Notes under the pieces: model-generated
The model's database searches: none
What the model saw: only the letters and a program-made list of their open reading frames with translations
What the model was told of the DNA's origin: nothing
Part shown: piece by piece, positions 54,784 to 63,215 of the stretch
How the letters are laid out: each line of letters begins with the position of its first letter
How positions within the stretch are numbered: the first letter of the stretch is position 1
Position numbers and translations under genes: made by a program
Source: Flavobacteriales bacterium
Lineage (GTDB): Bacteria; Bacteroidota; Bacteroidia; Flavobacteriales_D; Sanyastnellaceae
DNA: 64,000 bases
Reading direction: 5' to 3'
Assembly: GCA_947456965.1 (NCBI GenBank)
Contig: CANGTU010000016.1
Span: 1-64,000, forward strand

Positions 54784-54791
54784 CAAATGTA
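54784..54791 (-). promoter_or_regulatory. Bacteroidota -7 promoter element (TACATTTG) for the oligopeptidase gene
   Basis: Minus-strand TACATTTG, a perfect match, lies 18 bases before the ATG at 54765. The methyltransferase gene on the other strand has the similar TATCTTCG at 54848-54855. Confidence 0.6.
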
Positions 54792-54858
54792 GGCACTGTG
54801 GCCCTCTGGAATGCCCGGGATTTCACCCGGCTTTGACTACTCGCGCTATCTTCGCTCC

Positions 54859-55617
54859 ATGTCAGAACTGATCAAGACTTTTACCAACGCCTCATCAATG
54901 GAACTGGACGCGAGGGAGCGGGCAGCCCGCGCCATGCGCCAATGTCCGATCCCGGATGGGGAAGTCCTCGCCAACTCGTCCATCTTCCTCAAACGACAGG
55001 ATCTCACGAAGATTCTCTTCTTTGATGAGCTATACCGCAACCACGTCCTTCCCGTTCATGGGGTCATTCTGGAATTGGGCGTTCGCTGGGGTAAGAATAT
55101 GGTTCTCTTCAATAACCTGCGAGGAATCTATGAACCCTTCAATCACCACAGGAAGGTAGTGGGTTTCGATACCTTCGAGGGTTTTCCTTCCGTGCATGAG
55201 CATGATGGTTCTCACGATATCGTGCGGGTAGGTGGATTGAATGTGTCTGAGGGATACGAACACTACCTCAACGAGCTGATGAGCTACCACGAAAGCGAAT
55301 GTCCGCTCGCCCACATTCCGAAGAACAGCCTCGTCAAGGGTGATGCTGTGGTGAAACTGAGGGAATATCTCGATCAGCATCCGGAAACCATCATCGCTAT
55401 GGCATGGTTTGACTTTGACATCTACGAGCCTACTAAAAAGTGCCTGGAGATGCTGAAGCCACACCTGACCAGGGGCTCTGTGCTGGGCTTCGACGAATTG
55501 TGCGATCCGACCTTTCCGGGCGAGACCATCGCGCTGCGTGAGGTTCTGGGCTTGTCCAACGTGCGCGTACAGCGCAACCGGCACAGTGGCGCACAGTCTT
55601 ACATCATCGTGGAATAA
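54859..55617 (+). CDS. TylF-like SAM-dependent methyltransferase
   Basis: 252 residues from the ATG at 54859 (MSELIKTFTNASSMELDARE). Motif I is VILELGVRWGKN (SAM binding); VVGFDTFEGFP and WFDFDIYEPTKKCLEMLKPHL with GSVLGFDEL match the TylF/macrocin O-methyltransferase family, which includes sugar O-methyltransferases. The neighbouring NeuB/KdsC/IspD genes on the other strand suggest a surface-sugar role; this is inference. Its TAA directly abuts the ispD stop. TATCTTCG just before the ATG may be its -7 element. Confidence 0.72.
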   Translation: MSELIKTFTNASSMELDARERAARAMRQCPIPDGEVLANSSIFLKRQDLTKILFFDELYRNHVLPVHGVILELGVRWGKNMVLFNNLRGIYEPFNHHRKVVGFDTFEGFPSVHEHDGSHDIVRVGGLNVSEGYEHYLNELMSYHESECPLAHIPKNSLVKGDAVVKLREYLDQHPETIIAMAWFDFDIYEPTKKCLEMLKPHLTRGSVLGFDELCDPTFPGETIALREVLGLSNVRVQRNRHSGAQSYIIVE

Positions 55618-56310
55618 TCACGCAGGACCCGGCTCATCGCGCCAGCTTCGCAGCAGCGCCTCAGCCATGATGAGATCTTCCGGGGTCGTGAGCTTGATGT
55701 TTTCCCGGTTGCCTTCCACCAGTTGGATCGAATGACCGGCTGCTTCTGCCACAGCAGCATCATCAGTAAACTCCGGCCGGTAGTCCTGTTCAAATGCCTC
55801 GAGCAACAGGCTCAAGGAAAAACATTGTGGCGTTTGCACCAGCCGGTAGGCGCTTCGGTTGAGGGCCACGCTGGATAAGCCATGAATCTGGCGCAGGGAT
55901 TCCACAACAGGAATGACTGGTATGGCGGCACCGCTTACACGGGCTGCTTCGTAAGCATGGCGAATGGTGGAGATGCTGACCAACGGTCGCACAGCATCAT
56001 GGATGCCCACTACGCCTTCATGGGTGCCGAGTGCATGCAGTCCTGCCTTCACGGAGTGGAAGCGCTCCTCACCGCCTGCCACAACGCGGTGCGGAATATC
56101 CAACCGGAGGGTTTCGCGCAGGTCATTCCAGTAGCCGATGTAATCAGGATGCATCACCACCACAATGTCCAGCGCGGAATCGTAGCTGCGAAACTGTCGA
56201 AGGGTGTGCACCATCACCGGCTCTCCCAGTAGCCCAAGGAATTGCTTGGGCAAGGCCTGCATCATGCGGGTGCCTGTGCCTCCGGCCACAAGAATAAGGT
56301 GGTTTGCCAT
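55618..56310 (-). CDS. ispD: 2-C-methyl-D-erythritol 4-phosphate cytidylyltransferase
   Basis: 230 residues. Couples CTP to methylerythritol phosphate in non-mevalonate isoprenoid synthesis. Motifs: ILVAGGTGTRM, LPKQFLGLLGEPVMVHTL, VGIHDAVRPLVS, QTPQCFS and TDDAAVAEAAG, GNRENIKLTTPEDL. A related TarI-type sugar-alcohol cytidylyltransferase is the main alternative, given the sugar genes beside it. It begins eight bases after the KdsC-like gene and is the third gene of the NeuB-like unit. Confidence 0.9.
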   Translation of the reverse strand: MANHLILVAGGTGTRMMQALPKQFLGLLGEPVMVHTLRQFRSYDSALDIVVVMHPDYIGYWNDLRETLRLDIPHRVVAGGEERFHSVKAGLHALGTHEGVVGIHDAVRPLVSISTIRHAYEAARVSGAAIPVIPVVESLRQIHGLSSVALNRSAYRLVQTPQCFSLSLLLEAFEQDYRPEFTDDAAVAEAAGHSIQLVEGNRENIKLTTPEDLIMAEALLRSWRDEPGPA

Positions 56311-56318
56311 GCAGCCCT

Positions 56319-56855
56319 TTAATGATTTTGGGACTCGAGGAGCTCGGCATACAAGCGCAAGGCTTCATCGAACTTTCCGCTGCGCTTCAGCAAGGTTTCC
56401 ACAAATTCGCGGAAGGCACCCTCGCCACCCCGCAGGCGGGTGGTGAAGTGAGCGTGCATGGCCACGTAGTCGGGAGCATTCGCCGGACTGCATGATACGC
56501 CCGCTGCTCGAAGCAGTGGAATATCATTCACGTCATCGCCGATATAGGCGGTTTCGTCAAGGCCTATGCCCAGTGATGCGCATAACTGCTGGGCAACATG
56601 CAACTTGTTATGCACGCCCTGGTAAACATGCTCAATCCTGAGCTTGGCAGCTCGGCTGGCCACAATGCGGGTATCTTCTCCCGTGAGAATAGCCACCGGA
56701 ATGCCTGACAGCCGCAAGAAGACGACACCTGCACTGTCCGATGTGTTGAACTTCTTCCATTCATTGCCGGTCTGGTCATAGTACATACCACCGTCCGTCC
56801 AGACACCATCGATATCGGTCATGACAAGCCGGGGCAGAGCAGGCAAGGCGTTCAT
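56319..56855 (-). CDS. KdsC-like HAD phosphatase
   Basis: 178 residues. Motif I VMTDIDGVWTDGGMYYD, motif II ILTGEDTRIV, the conserved VYQGVHNKLHVAQQL, and motif IV YIGDDVNDIPLLRAAGVS with CSPANAPDYV are those of KDO-8-phosphate phosphatase (KdsC) and the related phosphatase domain of acylneuraminate enzymes. It removes phosphate from KDO-8-P or from a nonulosonate-9-P. The adjacent NeuB-like gene favours the latter; kdsB elsewhere in the window favours the former. ATGA overlap with the NeuB-like gene. Confidence 0.88.
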   Translation of the reverse strand: MNALPALPRLVMTDIDGVWTDGGMYYDQTGNEWKKFNTSDSAGVVFLRLSGIPVAILTGEDTRIVASRAAKLRIEHVYQGVHNKLHVAQQLCASLGIGLDETAYIGDDVNDIPLLRAAGVSCSPANAPDYVAMHAHFTTRLRGGEGAFREFVETLLKRSGKFDEALRLYAELLESQNH

Positions 56856-57892
56856 TGGAGCATGGAAGGATAAATGACTTCATCCACAGGAATATCGGCC
56901 GCTGCCCGCCTGCCAATGACCTGGTCCCGGTCACGCCACTTGTATCCGTCGCCAGGAGACAGGAGGTGGATATCAGCCTCACCAATGACCTCACCTGCCC
57001 GGATGGGACGGTTGCTGGCTACGGAGCGCTCCAGCTTCATTCGAGCTGATTCAGTATCGCCCTCAATGAAAATGTCTTCTACTCCTTCCCACATTTCAAG
57101 CAGGCGGATATCCCGGATCATTCGGTTCATACCATCAGGGCCAAGTGAACCGGCCTGATCAGTCCCCTTCATCCTCCGGTCAATGGTGATGTGCTTTTCG
57201 ATAATCTTCGCCCCCATGGCCACGGCAGCTATCGGTGCAGCGATGCCAATGGTATGGTCGCTGAATCCAATGGTGTATTGAGGATAGTGTTTCTTCAGAT
57301 AGCGAATGGTATTCAGGTTGACGTTCTGCGGCTTTGTGGGGTATTCGGACACGCAATGGAGAATGCTGATCTGGTCATGTTGTTTCGTGATGACCTCCAG
57401 GGCTTCATCAAGTTCCTGCTTGCCCGCCATACCGGTGGACAGAATAATCGGAATCCTGGTTTCTGCAAGTGCCTCGAGCAAGGGCAAGTTGGTGAGGTCA
57501 CGGCTGGCCACTTTCAGGCGATCCGGAACAAAGTGGCGCAGGATACTCAGACACCCCTTGGCACAAAGCGTTTCCACGAAATCCATTCCGAATGACTTGG
57601 CATGGCGGTATACCTCGAAATGCTCTTCATCACTGAGCTCAAGCACTTCACGATGCTCTCCATAGGTGCGTCCGAAGGAATGCGGACTGCTGTAGGGGCG
57701 CGACATCTGCGACTGGCTCAACTCCTCCCGCAGGTCGCGCTTGGTGAGCTTCACAGCGTTCATCCCCTTGAGGTGAAGGTCAAACAACTCGTTTTCTATC
57801 TGACGGGCTGCCATCTCCACCAGAAGTTTGGCAAGATCTACCGACCCATTGTGGTTCTGGCCGATTTCACCGATGATGTAGGTTTCACTCAT
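56852..57892 (-). CDS. NeuB-family nonulosonate synthase
   Basis: 346 residues. Condenses PEP with an N-acyl hexosamine to make a sialic-acid-like sugar. The N-terminal IIGEIGQNHNGSVDLAKLLVEMA and the central MNAVKLTKRD, ILSTGMAGKQELDEAL, LHCVSEYPTKPQNVNLN, TIGFSDHTIGIAAPIAAVAMGAKIIEKHITIDR are typical. The C-terminal SAF-type domain (RSVASNRPIRAGEVI) is present. Which sugar is formed cannot be determined. It heads the unit with the KdsC-like and IspD genes. Confidence 0.9.
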   Translation of the reverse strand: MSETYIIGEIGQNHNGSVDLAKLLVEMAARQIENELFDLHLKGMNAVKLTKRDLREELSQSQMSRPYSSPHSFGRTYGEHREVLELSDEEHFEVYRHAKSFGMDFVETLCAKGCLSILRHFVPDRLKVASRDLTNLPLLEALAETRIPIILSTGMAGKQELDEALEVITKQHDQISILHCVSEYPTKPQNVNLNTIRYLKKHYPQYTIGFSDHTIGIAAPIAAVAMGAKIIEKHITIDRRMKGTDQAGSLGPDGMNRMIRDIRLLEMWEGVEDIFIEGDTESARMKLERSVASNRPIRAGEVIGEADIHLLSPGDGYKWRDRDQVIGRRAAADIPVDEVIYPSMLQ

Positions 57893-58045
57893 ACTCCTGA
57901 TCAGGATTCTGCTCTGCCCGGTGGTTCAGGGAGTGCCGGCATATCTTCCGGCTCCGGAATAAGACCCGCGCATGGCCGGTAAATATAGCGTCGGGCCGCC
58001 CTGTAGCCGATGCCTGTGATGCGAAGATTGCTTTACCTTGGATGC

Positions 58046-61000
58046 ATGAAACCGGGTTGGGCCAGAACCGCAGTGCGTATTGCGCTCTCCTGTTTTTGGG
58101 CCTGCCTGGCATCCACCGGCGCGCGGAGTCAGTCCGGGAACCAGTGGGTGGACTATTCCCGGCAATACTGGAAGGTGCCGGTGTGGCAGGATGGCCTGCA
58201 CAGGATCTCTTATGAGGCGCTTCAGTCAGCCGGCTTTCCGCTTTCGGGATCACCCGCAGAGTCAATCCAGCTCTGGCACCGTGAAAAGCAGCTGAGAATC
58301 ACCGTGGAGGATGGCGGCGACGGCCAACTCAATCCGGGCGATTTCATTGAGTTCTGGGGGCGACGCAATGATGGTTGGCTCGATAGCCTCACCTATGACC
58401 ACCCCGCGCATACAGGTAATCCATTCTATAGTCTGTTCAATGATACTTCCTGGGTGTTCATCACCACTGCTGAGCAACCGGGCAACAGGATTATCCTGGC
58501 ATCGAATCCGGATAATGACCTTCATCCTGTAGAGGACTACTGTTGGTTCACCATTATCCGGGAGTATCATGATGAATACCACCAGGGTCAGGTGGATGCC
58601 AATGGCATCGCTTTGCCCTCCTATGGTGAGGCCGAAGGATGGATGAGCTTTCGCTTCTCCAAGGGTACCTCATTCCATACGGATCTCTCCACACCGAATG
58701 GGTATTCAGGAACTGGTGCTCCCGATGCACGCGTGGAAACGACCTGCGCAGGCGCCTCGCTTGCCAGCGGCTTTCCCAACCACCACCTGCAAGTGGGGTG
58801 GGGCTCACCATTTAATCTGATCAGCGATACGGTGTATTCCGGATATGGGGCTCATCACTTTGACTTTGTGATCCCGGCATCATCCGTGGGATCTTCCACG
58901 CGGATCACCCACCGCAGTGTGGACGACCTCGGTGTGCCCGTGGATAACCACAGGGTGGCCTGGGTCCGGTTGACCTATGCTCATTCCTGGGATTTCAGCG
59001 ACTATGCAGAAGGAACACCAGTGAAACTGGTGGACCAGAACGGCGATGGCTGGATACACGCCCGAATTCAGAACCTGTCCATCACAAGCCCGCGCTTCAT
59101 CCTGGGCGAAGCGGGCTTGTGGACCACCGAGCTCGAGGCCACAGAGGAAGCGGACGGATGGCACCTGTCCTTACCGGTTTCATGGCCGGGAGCCGGTACC
59201 TTGCTGCGGATTATTTCCCAGCAAACATTCACTGCCGCAGCGCCAGTGACACGCGCCACCACTTCCGGTTTCTTTACTGATTTCGCCACTCTTCAACCGG
59301 ATTCGGCCATGGTCATCATCACCCACCGCAGCCTGTGGCAGGCAGCCAATGCCTATGCTGTCTATCGCCAGCAGCAGGGTATGGAGGTGCTGGTGGCCGA
59401 TGTGGATGAGCTTTATATGCAGTTTGGAGGAGGAATTCCCAAACATCCGCTGGCTGTTTCACGCTTCTGCCTGCATCTGACAGCATCATGGTCATCGCTT
59501 CCTTCTCATCTCTTCATCCTGGGAAAGGGAATTCATGAGATGACCATCGCAGCGCAGACAGGAGCCCGCTCCGACCCCGATCATTATGCCCGCAACCTGG
59601 TGCCCACCTGGGGCTGGCCATGCAGTGACGCGATGTTTACCGCGCGATGGAGCTCACCTCTTTATGCTCCCAAGATCCCCACCGGAAGGCTCGCAGCCGA
59701 AACTCCGGCACAGGTGCAGGAGTACCTCGCCAAAGTGATTCAGCTGGAATCGCAGCCACCGGCCCGCTGGCAGAAGAATATCCTCCACTTCGGGGGCGGT
59801 GGCAATGCCTTCGAGCAGAACCTGTTCAAGGGCTATCTGCAGGGCTATGAGCTGACGGCCGAGGATACCTCCTACGCCGCCAGGGTGTTTACCTTCCTGA
59901 AGAATACTACCGACCCGATCCAGATGAACTTGTCAGACTCCATCCGGCAGCTGATTGATGATGGAGTGGCCGTGATGACGTTCTTCGGCCACGCCAGTTC
60001 CACCGGGTTCGACCAGAATCTGGATGAGCCGGAGAACTACAACAACGAGGGCAAGTACCCATTGCTGATCGGCAACTCCTGCTATACCGGAAATATCCAT
60101 CTCTCCGAAAGCCAAAGCACCAGCGAACGCTTTGTGCTGGCGCCCCAACGCGGGGTGATCGGCTTCATCGCGAAAGGGGATCCGGGTATACCGCTTTACC
60201 TGGATCTGTTTACCTCAGCGCTCTATCGAAACCTCTTTCAGGATCGCTACGGCTGGTCTGTCGGACAGTGCATTCGGCAGTCCATCACGGACTTCCAGCA
60301 AGCAGGTGATTTTTATCTGGAAAATACAGCCCTCACGTTCGCGCTGCACGGCGATCCTTCTGTGAGATTGTACACCCATCCGGAGCCGGATTATGACGTG
60401 CAGGTCCAGGACCTCCGCTTCCATCCTGCTCAGGTCACTGCCCAGGCCGACACACTGGAGGTCCATCTTCAGGTGCATAACATGGGTAAGGCCGTCAACC
60501 ATCCGGTGGCCATCGAACTCATCCGCCGTTTTCCGGATGGAACCGATACCTCACTGGTGCAAACCGTGGACGCCATCCTTCACCACAGGGATGTCGTATT
60601 CTCCATGCCCATTGACCCCGCGCGGGCAGCGGGCTTGAACTTCTTCGATGTGCTCGTGGACTATCCGGCCTCTGCCGTGGAGGAACTGGAAGAGGTGGCG
60701 AACAATGTGCTCAACGGAATACCTCTGACGGTGACCACAGGCGACCTCGTGCCGGTGCAGCCCTATCCTTTTGCCATCGTGCCCCAGCCTGACCTGGTGC
60801 TGCTGGCATCCACCGGCTCGGCCCTGGAACCGGAGCGCACGTACCTGATGCAACTGGATACAACGGACACCTTCGATTCGCCCTGGATGTCCTCCGCCAC
60901 CTTCACCCAATCGGGCGGGGTGATCGGGTGGGAGCTGCCCTTTGCCCTCACCGACAGCACCGTGTACTTCTGGCGCTGCTCGGCCGATAGTACAGGCACC

Positions 61001-63100
61001 GGTCAGCCTTACAGATGGAGGGTATCGAGCTTTCAGTACATCAGCGGAGTGAGTGGATGGGCGCAGGATCATTTTTTCCAGTTGGAGAATAATCCCCGAT
61101 CTGGCCTGGGCTATCACCGCGATACCCGGAGCTGGAGTTTCGATCCGCTGGAGGCCACGTTGCGCTGCGAGGTATTCGGCAATCCTTCCACTCCTTTTGA
61201 AGCTCTTGGTACGCGCTTTATGATCGACCTGGATGTGCAGGATTATTCCGGACCAGGTTTCTATCCGTGCCTCATGGCGGCTGTCATGGACTCCATTTCT
61301 CTCCTTCCATGGCAAAGCAACTTCAACGGTGCAAACCCCGGTAACGAGTTCGGCAACTCCATGGTAAGCGCCAATGCCCGAGGCCGCCCGGAGAAGTATT
61401 TCGTGTTTGAACAGGATGATGCAGCACAATTGCAAGGCCTCGCCAATATGCTCACCAATGAGGTGGAGGATGGTCAGTATGTATTGGTTTACTCCTGGAT
61501 GTATGCCACCTATGATACCTGGAATGTACTGGCTCCCTCCCTGATTGAGGCATTCGGCAACCTGGGGGCACAGGTGATCGGCCAGTCGCAGGATTCTGTG
61601 CCGTTCATCTTCTTTGCTCAAAAAGGTAGTCCTGGTTCGGTGGTCGAGGTCGTGGGCGCAGACAGCGGTGCTGATATCTCCCTCGAGGCGGTCATGGCAG
61701 GGAGATCGGATCTGGGAGTCCTGGAATCGCCGCCCATCGGGCCGGCACTCAACTGGAGCCGGTCGAGCTGGCGCTTTGCCGGAGGCAGTGAACAGGATTC
61801 GCTGGTGCTCTCGCTGGATGGCATTGCTCCTCAGGGAAATGCCGTGGATAATACTTCGTCAACGCTATGGAGCGGGGAGGAGGGTAACCTGGGCGCGCTT
61901 CTGGACGAAGGGCTGTTCCCTCAGGCCCGCCTCAGAGCAACCTTGTCTGATGGTCAGGATGCCACCCCGCTGCAGCATGCGCGTTGGCATGTCGAGTATG
62001 AGCCGGTTCCGGAGGCAGCGCTGGATCCCGCATCGGGCTACAGCTTTCCTCAGGGTCAAATCCCTGAAGGCCAGCAGGTGGCGGTATCCATGGCGATCCG
62101 CAATATATCCCCCATTTCCATGGACAGCTTGCTGGTGCGCTACTGGATTGAGGATGCGTCACGGATGATTCACCCCATCGCCTATCCGCGCCAGGCGCCA
62201 CTCGCCAGTGGTGCCATCCTGCTGGATACTGTGTCTTTCAGCACCACAGGCCTCCGCGGATCCAACGTGCTCTTCATTGAGGTGAATCCTCTGTCACCCA
62301 CCTCAGGAACATGGGACCAGCCTGAGCAATTTCATTTCAACAACATCGCTCAGATTCCCTTCACAGTGGAAGGGGATCGCACCAACCCCTTGCTGGACGT
62401 AACCTTCGATGGGCAGCACATCCTGAACCGGGATATCGTGTCGGCCACCCCGGAGATTGCCATCCTGCTGGATGATGACAATCCCTATCTGCTGCTCAAT
62501 GAGCCGGGTGACACCGCGCTCTACCGGTTGTTCATCACGGAACCGGGCTCTGATACACGCCCGGTGTACTTCTCCGACGAGGCGGTGACGTGGCTTCCCG
62601 CAGAAGGCGGAAGCAACAGATCCGGGATCATTTACCGCCCGGCTTTCACACGCGATGGTATTCACCGGTTGCTCGTGCAGGCTCGCGATAAGTCAGGCAA
62701 TCTGAGCGGAGGAGCCGACTACAGGATTGAGTTTGAGGTCATCCTCCGCCCCACCATCAGCGAAGTGCTCAACTACCCCAATCCGTTCTCCACCAGCACA
62801 CGGTTCGTATTCACCCTCACCGGCCCGGAGGTACCCGACGAATGGAAGATTCAGGTGATGACCATCGGCGGACGTGTGGTCCGGGAAGTGAATCAGGAGG
62901 AGATCGGCCCGTTGCGCATCGGCAGGAATATCACAGAATTCGCATGGAACGGGACGGATGAGTTTGGTGATCCCCTGGCCAATGGAGTGTATCTCTACCG
63001 GGTGGTGGCCCGCCTGCGAGGTCAGGACCTTGAGCTGCGCCAGGACTCAGGCCGGTCATTCACCGAAAAGGGCTTCGGGAAAATGTACCTCCTGCGTTAA
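58046..63100 (+). CDS. PorU2-like C25 (gingipain-family) protease with T9SS-type C-terminus
   Basis: 1684 residues from the ATG at 58046, giving the signal peptide MKPGWARTAVRIALSCFWAC and cleavage after GARSQ; ATGs at 58010 and 58019 are alternatives. An N-terminal beta region (30-400) is followed by a C25 peptidase domain (about 420-800). Its putative catalytic dyad is His649 (FFGHAS) and Cys679 (GNSCYTGN), corresponding to the gingipain GHGS and Cys motifs. Long beta-rich repeats follow, and a C-terminal FlgD-like/sorting domain (VLNYPNPFSTSTRFVFTLTG). PorU proteins cleave T9SS cargo signals at the surface; PorU2 forms are related proteases of unclear specificity. TACCTTGG just before the ATG is a near-consensus promoter. 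Confidence 0.82.
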   Translation: MKPGWARTAVRIALSCFWACLASTGARSQSGNQWVDYSRQYWKVPVWQDGLHRISYEALQSAGFPLSGSPAESIQLWHREKQLRITVEDGGDGQLNPGDFIEFWGRRNDGWLDSLTYDHPAHTGNPFYSLFNDTSWVFITTAEQPGNRIILASNPDNDLHPVEDYCWFTIIREYHDEYHQGQVDANGIALPSYGEAEGWMSFRFSKGTSFHTDLSTPNGYSGTGAPDARVETTCAGASLASGFPNHHLQVGWGSPFNLISDTVYSGYGAHHFDFVIPASSVGSSTRITHRSVDDLGVPVDNHRVAWVRLTYAHSWDFSDYAEGTPVKLVDQNGDGWIHARIQNLSITSPRFILGEAGLWTTELEATEEADGWHLSLPVSWPGAGTLLRIISQQTFTAAAPVTRATTSGFFTDFATLQPDSAMVIITHRSLWQAANAYAVYRQQQGMEVLVADVDELYMQFGGGIPKHPLAVSRFCLHLTASWSSLPSHLFILGKGIHEMTIAAQTGARSDPDHYARNLVPTWGWPCSDAMFTARWSSPLYAPKIPTGRLAAETPAQVQEYLAKVIQLESQPPARWQKNILHFGGGGNAFEQNLFKGYLQGYELTAEDTSYAARVFTFLKNTTDPIQMNLSDSIRQLIDDGVAVMTFFGHASSTGFDQNLDEPENYNNEGKYPLLIGNSCYTGNIHLSESQSTSERFVLAPQRGVIGFIAKGDPGIPLYLDLFTSALYRNLFQDRYGWSVGQCIRQSITDFQQAGDFYLENTALTFALHGDPSVRLYTHPEPDYDVQVQDLRFHPAQVTAQADTLEVHLQVHNMGKAVNHPVAIELIRRFPDGTDTSLVQTVDAILHHRDVVFSMPIDPARAAGLNFFDVLVDYPASAVEELEEVANNVLNGIPLTVTTGDLVPVQPYPFAIVPQPDLVLLASTGSALEPERTYLMQLDTTDTFDSPWMSSATFTQSGGVIGWELPFALTDSTVYFWRCSADSTGTGQPYRWRVSSFQYISGVSGWAQDHFFQLENNPRSGLGYHRDTRSWSFDPLEATLRCEVFGNPSTPFEALGTRFMIDLDVQDYSGPGFYPCLMAAVMDSISLLPWQSNFNGANPGNEFGNSMVSANARGRPEKYFVFEQDDAAQLQGLANMLTNEVEDGQYVLVYSWMYATYDTWNVLAPSLIEAFGNLGAQVIGQSQDSVPFIFFAQKGSPGSVVEVVGADSGADISLEAVMAGRSDLGVLESPPIGPALNWSRSSWRFAGGSEQDSLVLSLDGIAPQGNAVDNTSSTLWSGEEGNLGALLDEGLFPQARLRATLSDGQDATPLQHARWHVEYEPVPEAALDPASGYSFPQGQIPEGQQVAVSMAIRNISPISMDSLLVRYWIEDASRMIHPIAYPRQAPLASGAILLDTVSFSTTGLRGSNVLFIEVNPLSPTSGTWDQPEQFHFNNIAQIPFTVEGDRTNPLLDVTFDGQHILNRDIVSATPEIAILLDDDNPYLLLNEPGDTALYRLFITEPGSDTRPVYFSDEAVTWLPAEGGSNRSGIIYRPAFTRDGIHRLLVQARDKSGNLSGGADYRIEFEVILRPTISEVLNYPNPFSTSTRFVFTLTGPEVPDEWKIQVMTIGGRVVREVNQEEIGPLRIGRNITEFAWNGTDEFGDPLANGVYLYRVVARLRGQDLELRQDSGRSFTEKGFGKMYLLR

Positions 63101-63215
63101 GGCCGCTCCGGCTCAGCGATACCCGATTTGTCCTTGTGAAAAGGCAACCTTTCTCCTTAATTTCGCGTAACCGAACGCTGGATAATCCAAGTGATCTAAA
63201 CTAAACATCTTCGCT

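Noticed and set aside
60551-61621. 356-codon open frame on the minus strand
   Set aside because: Shadow of the PorU2-like gene; amino-acid composition (His/Arg-rich) and lack of motifs are those of an antisense frame.
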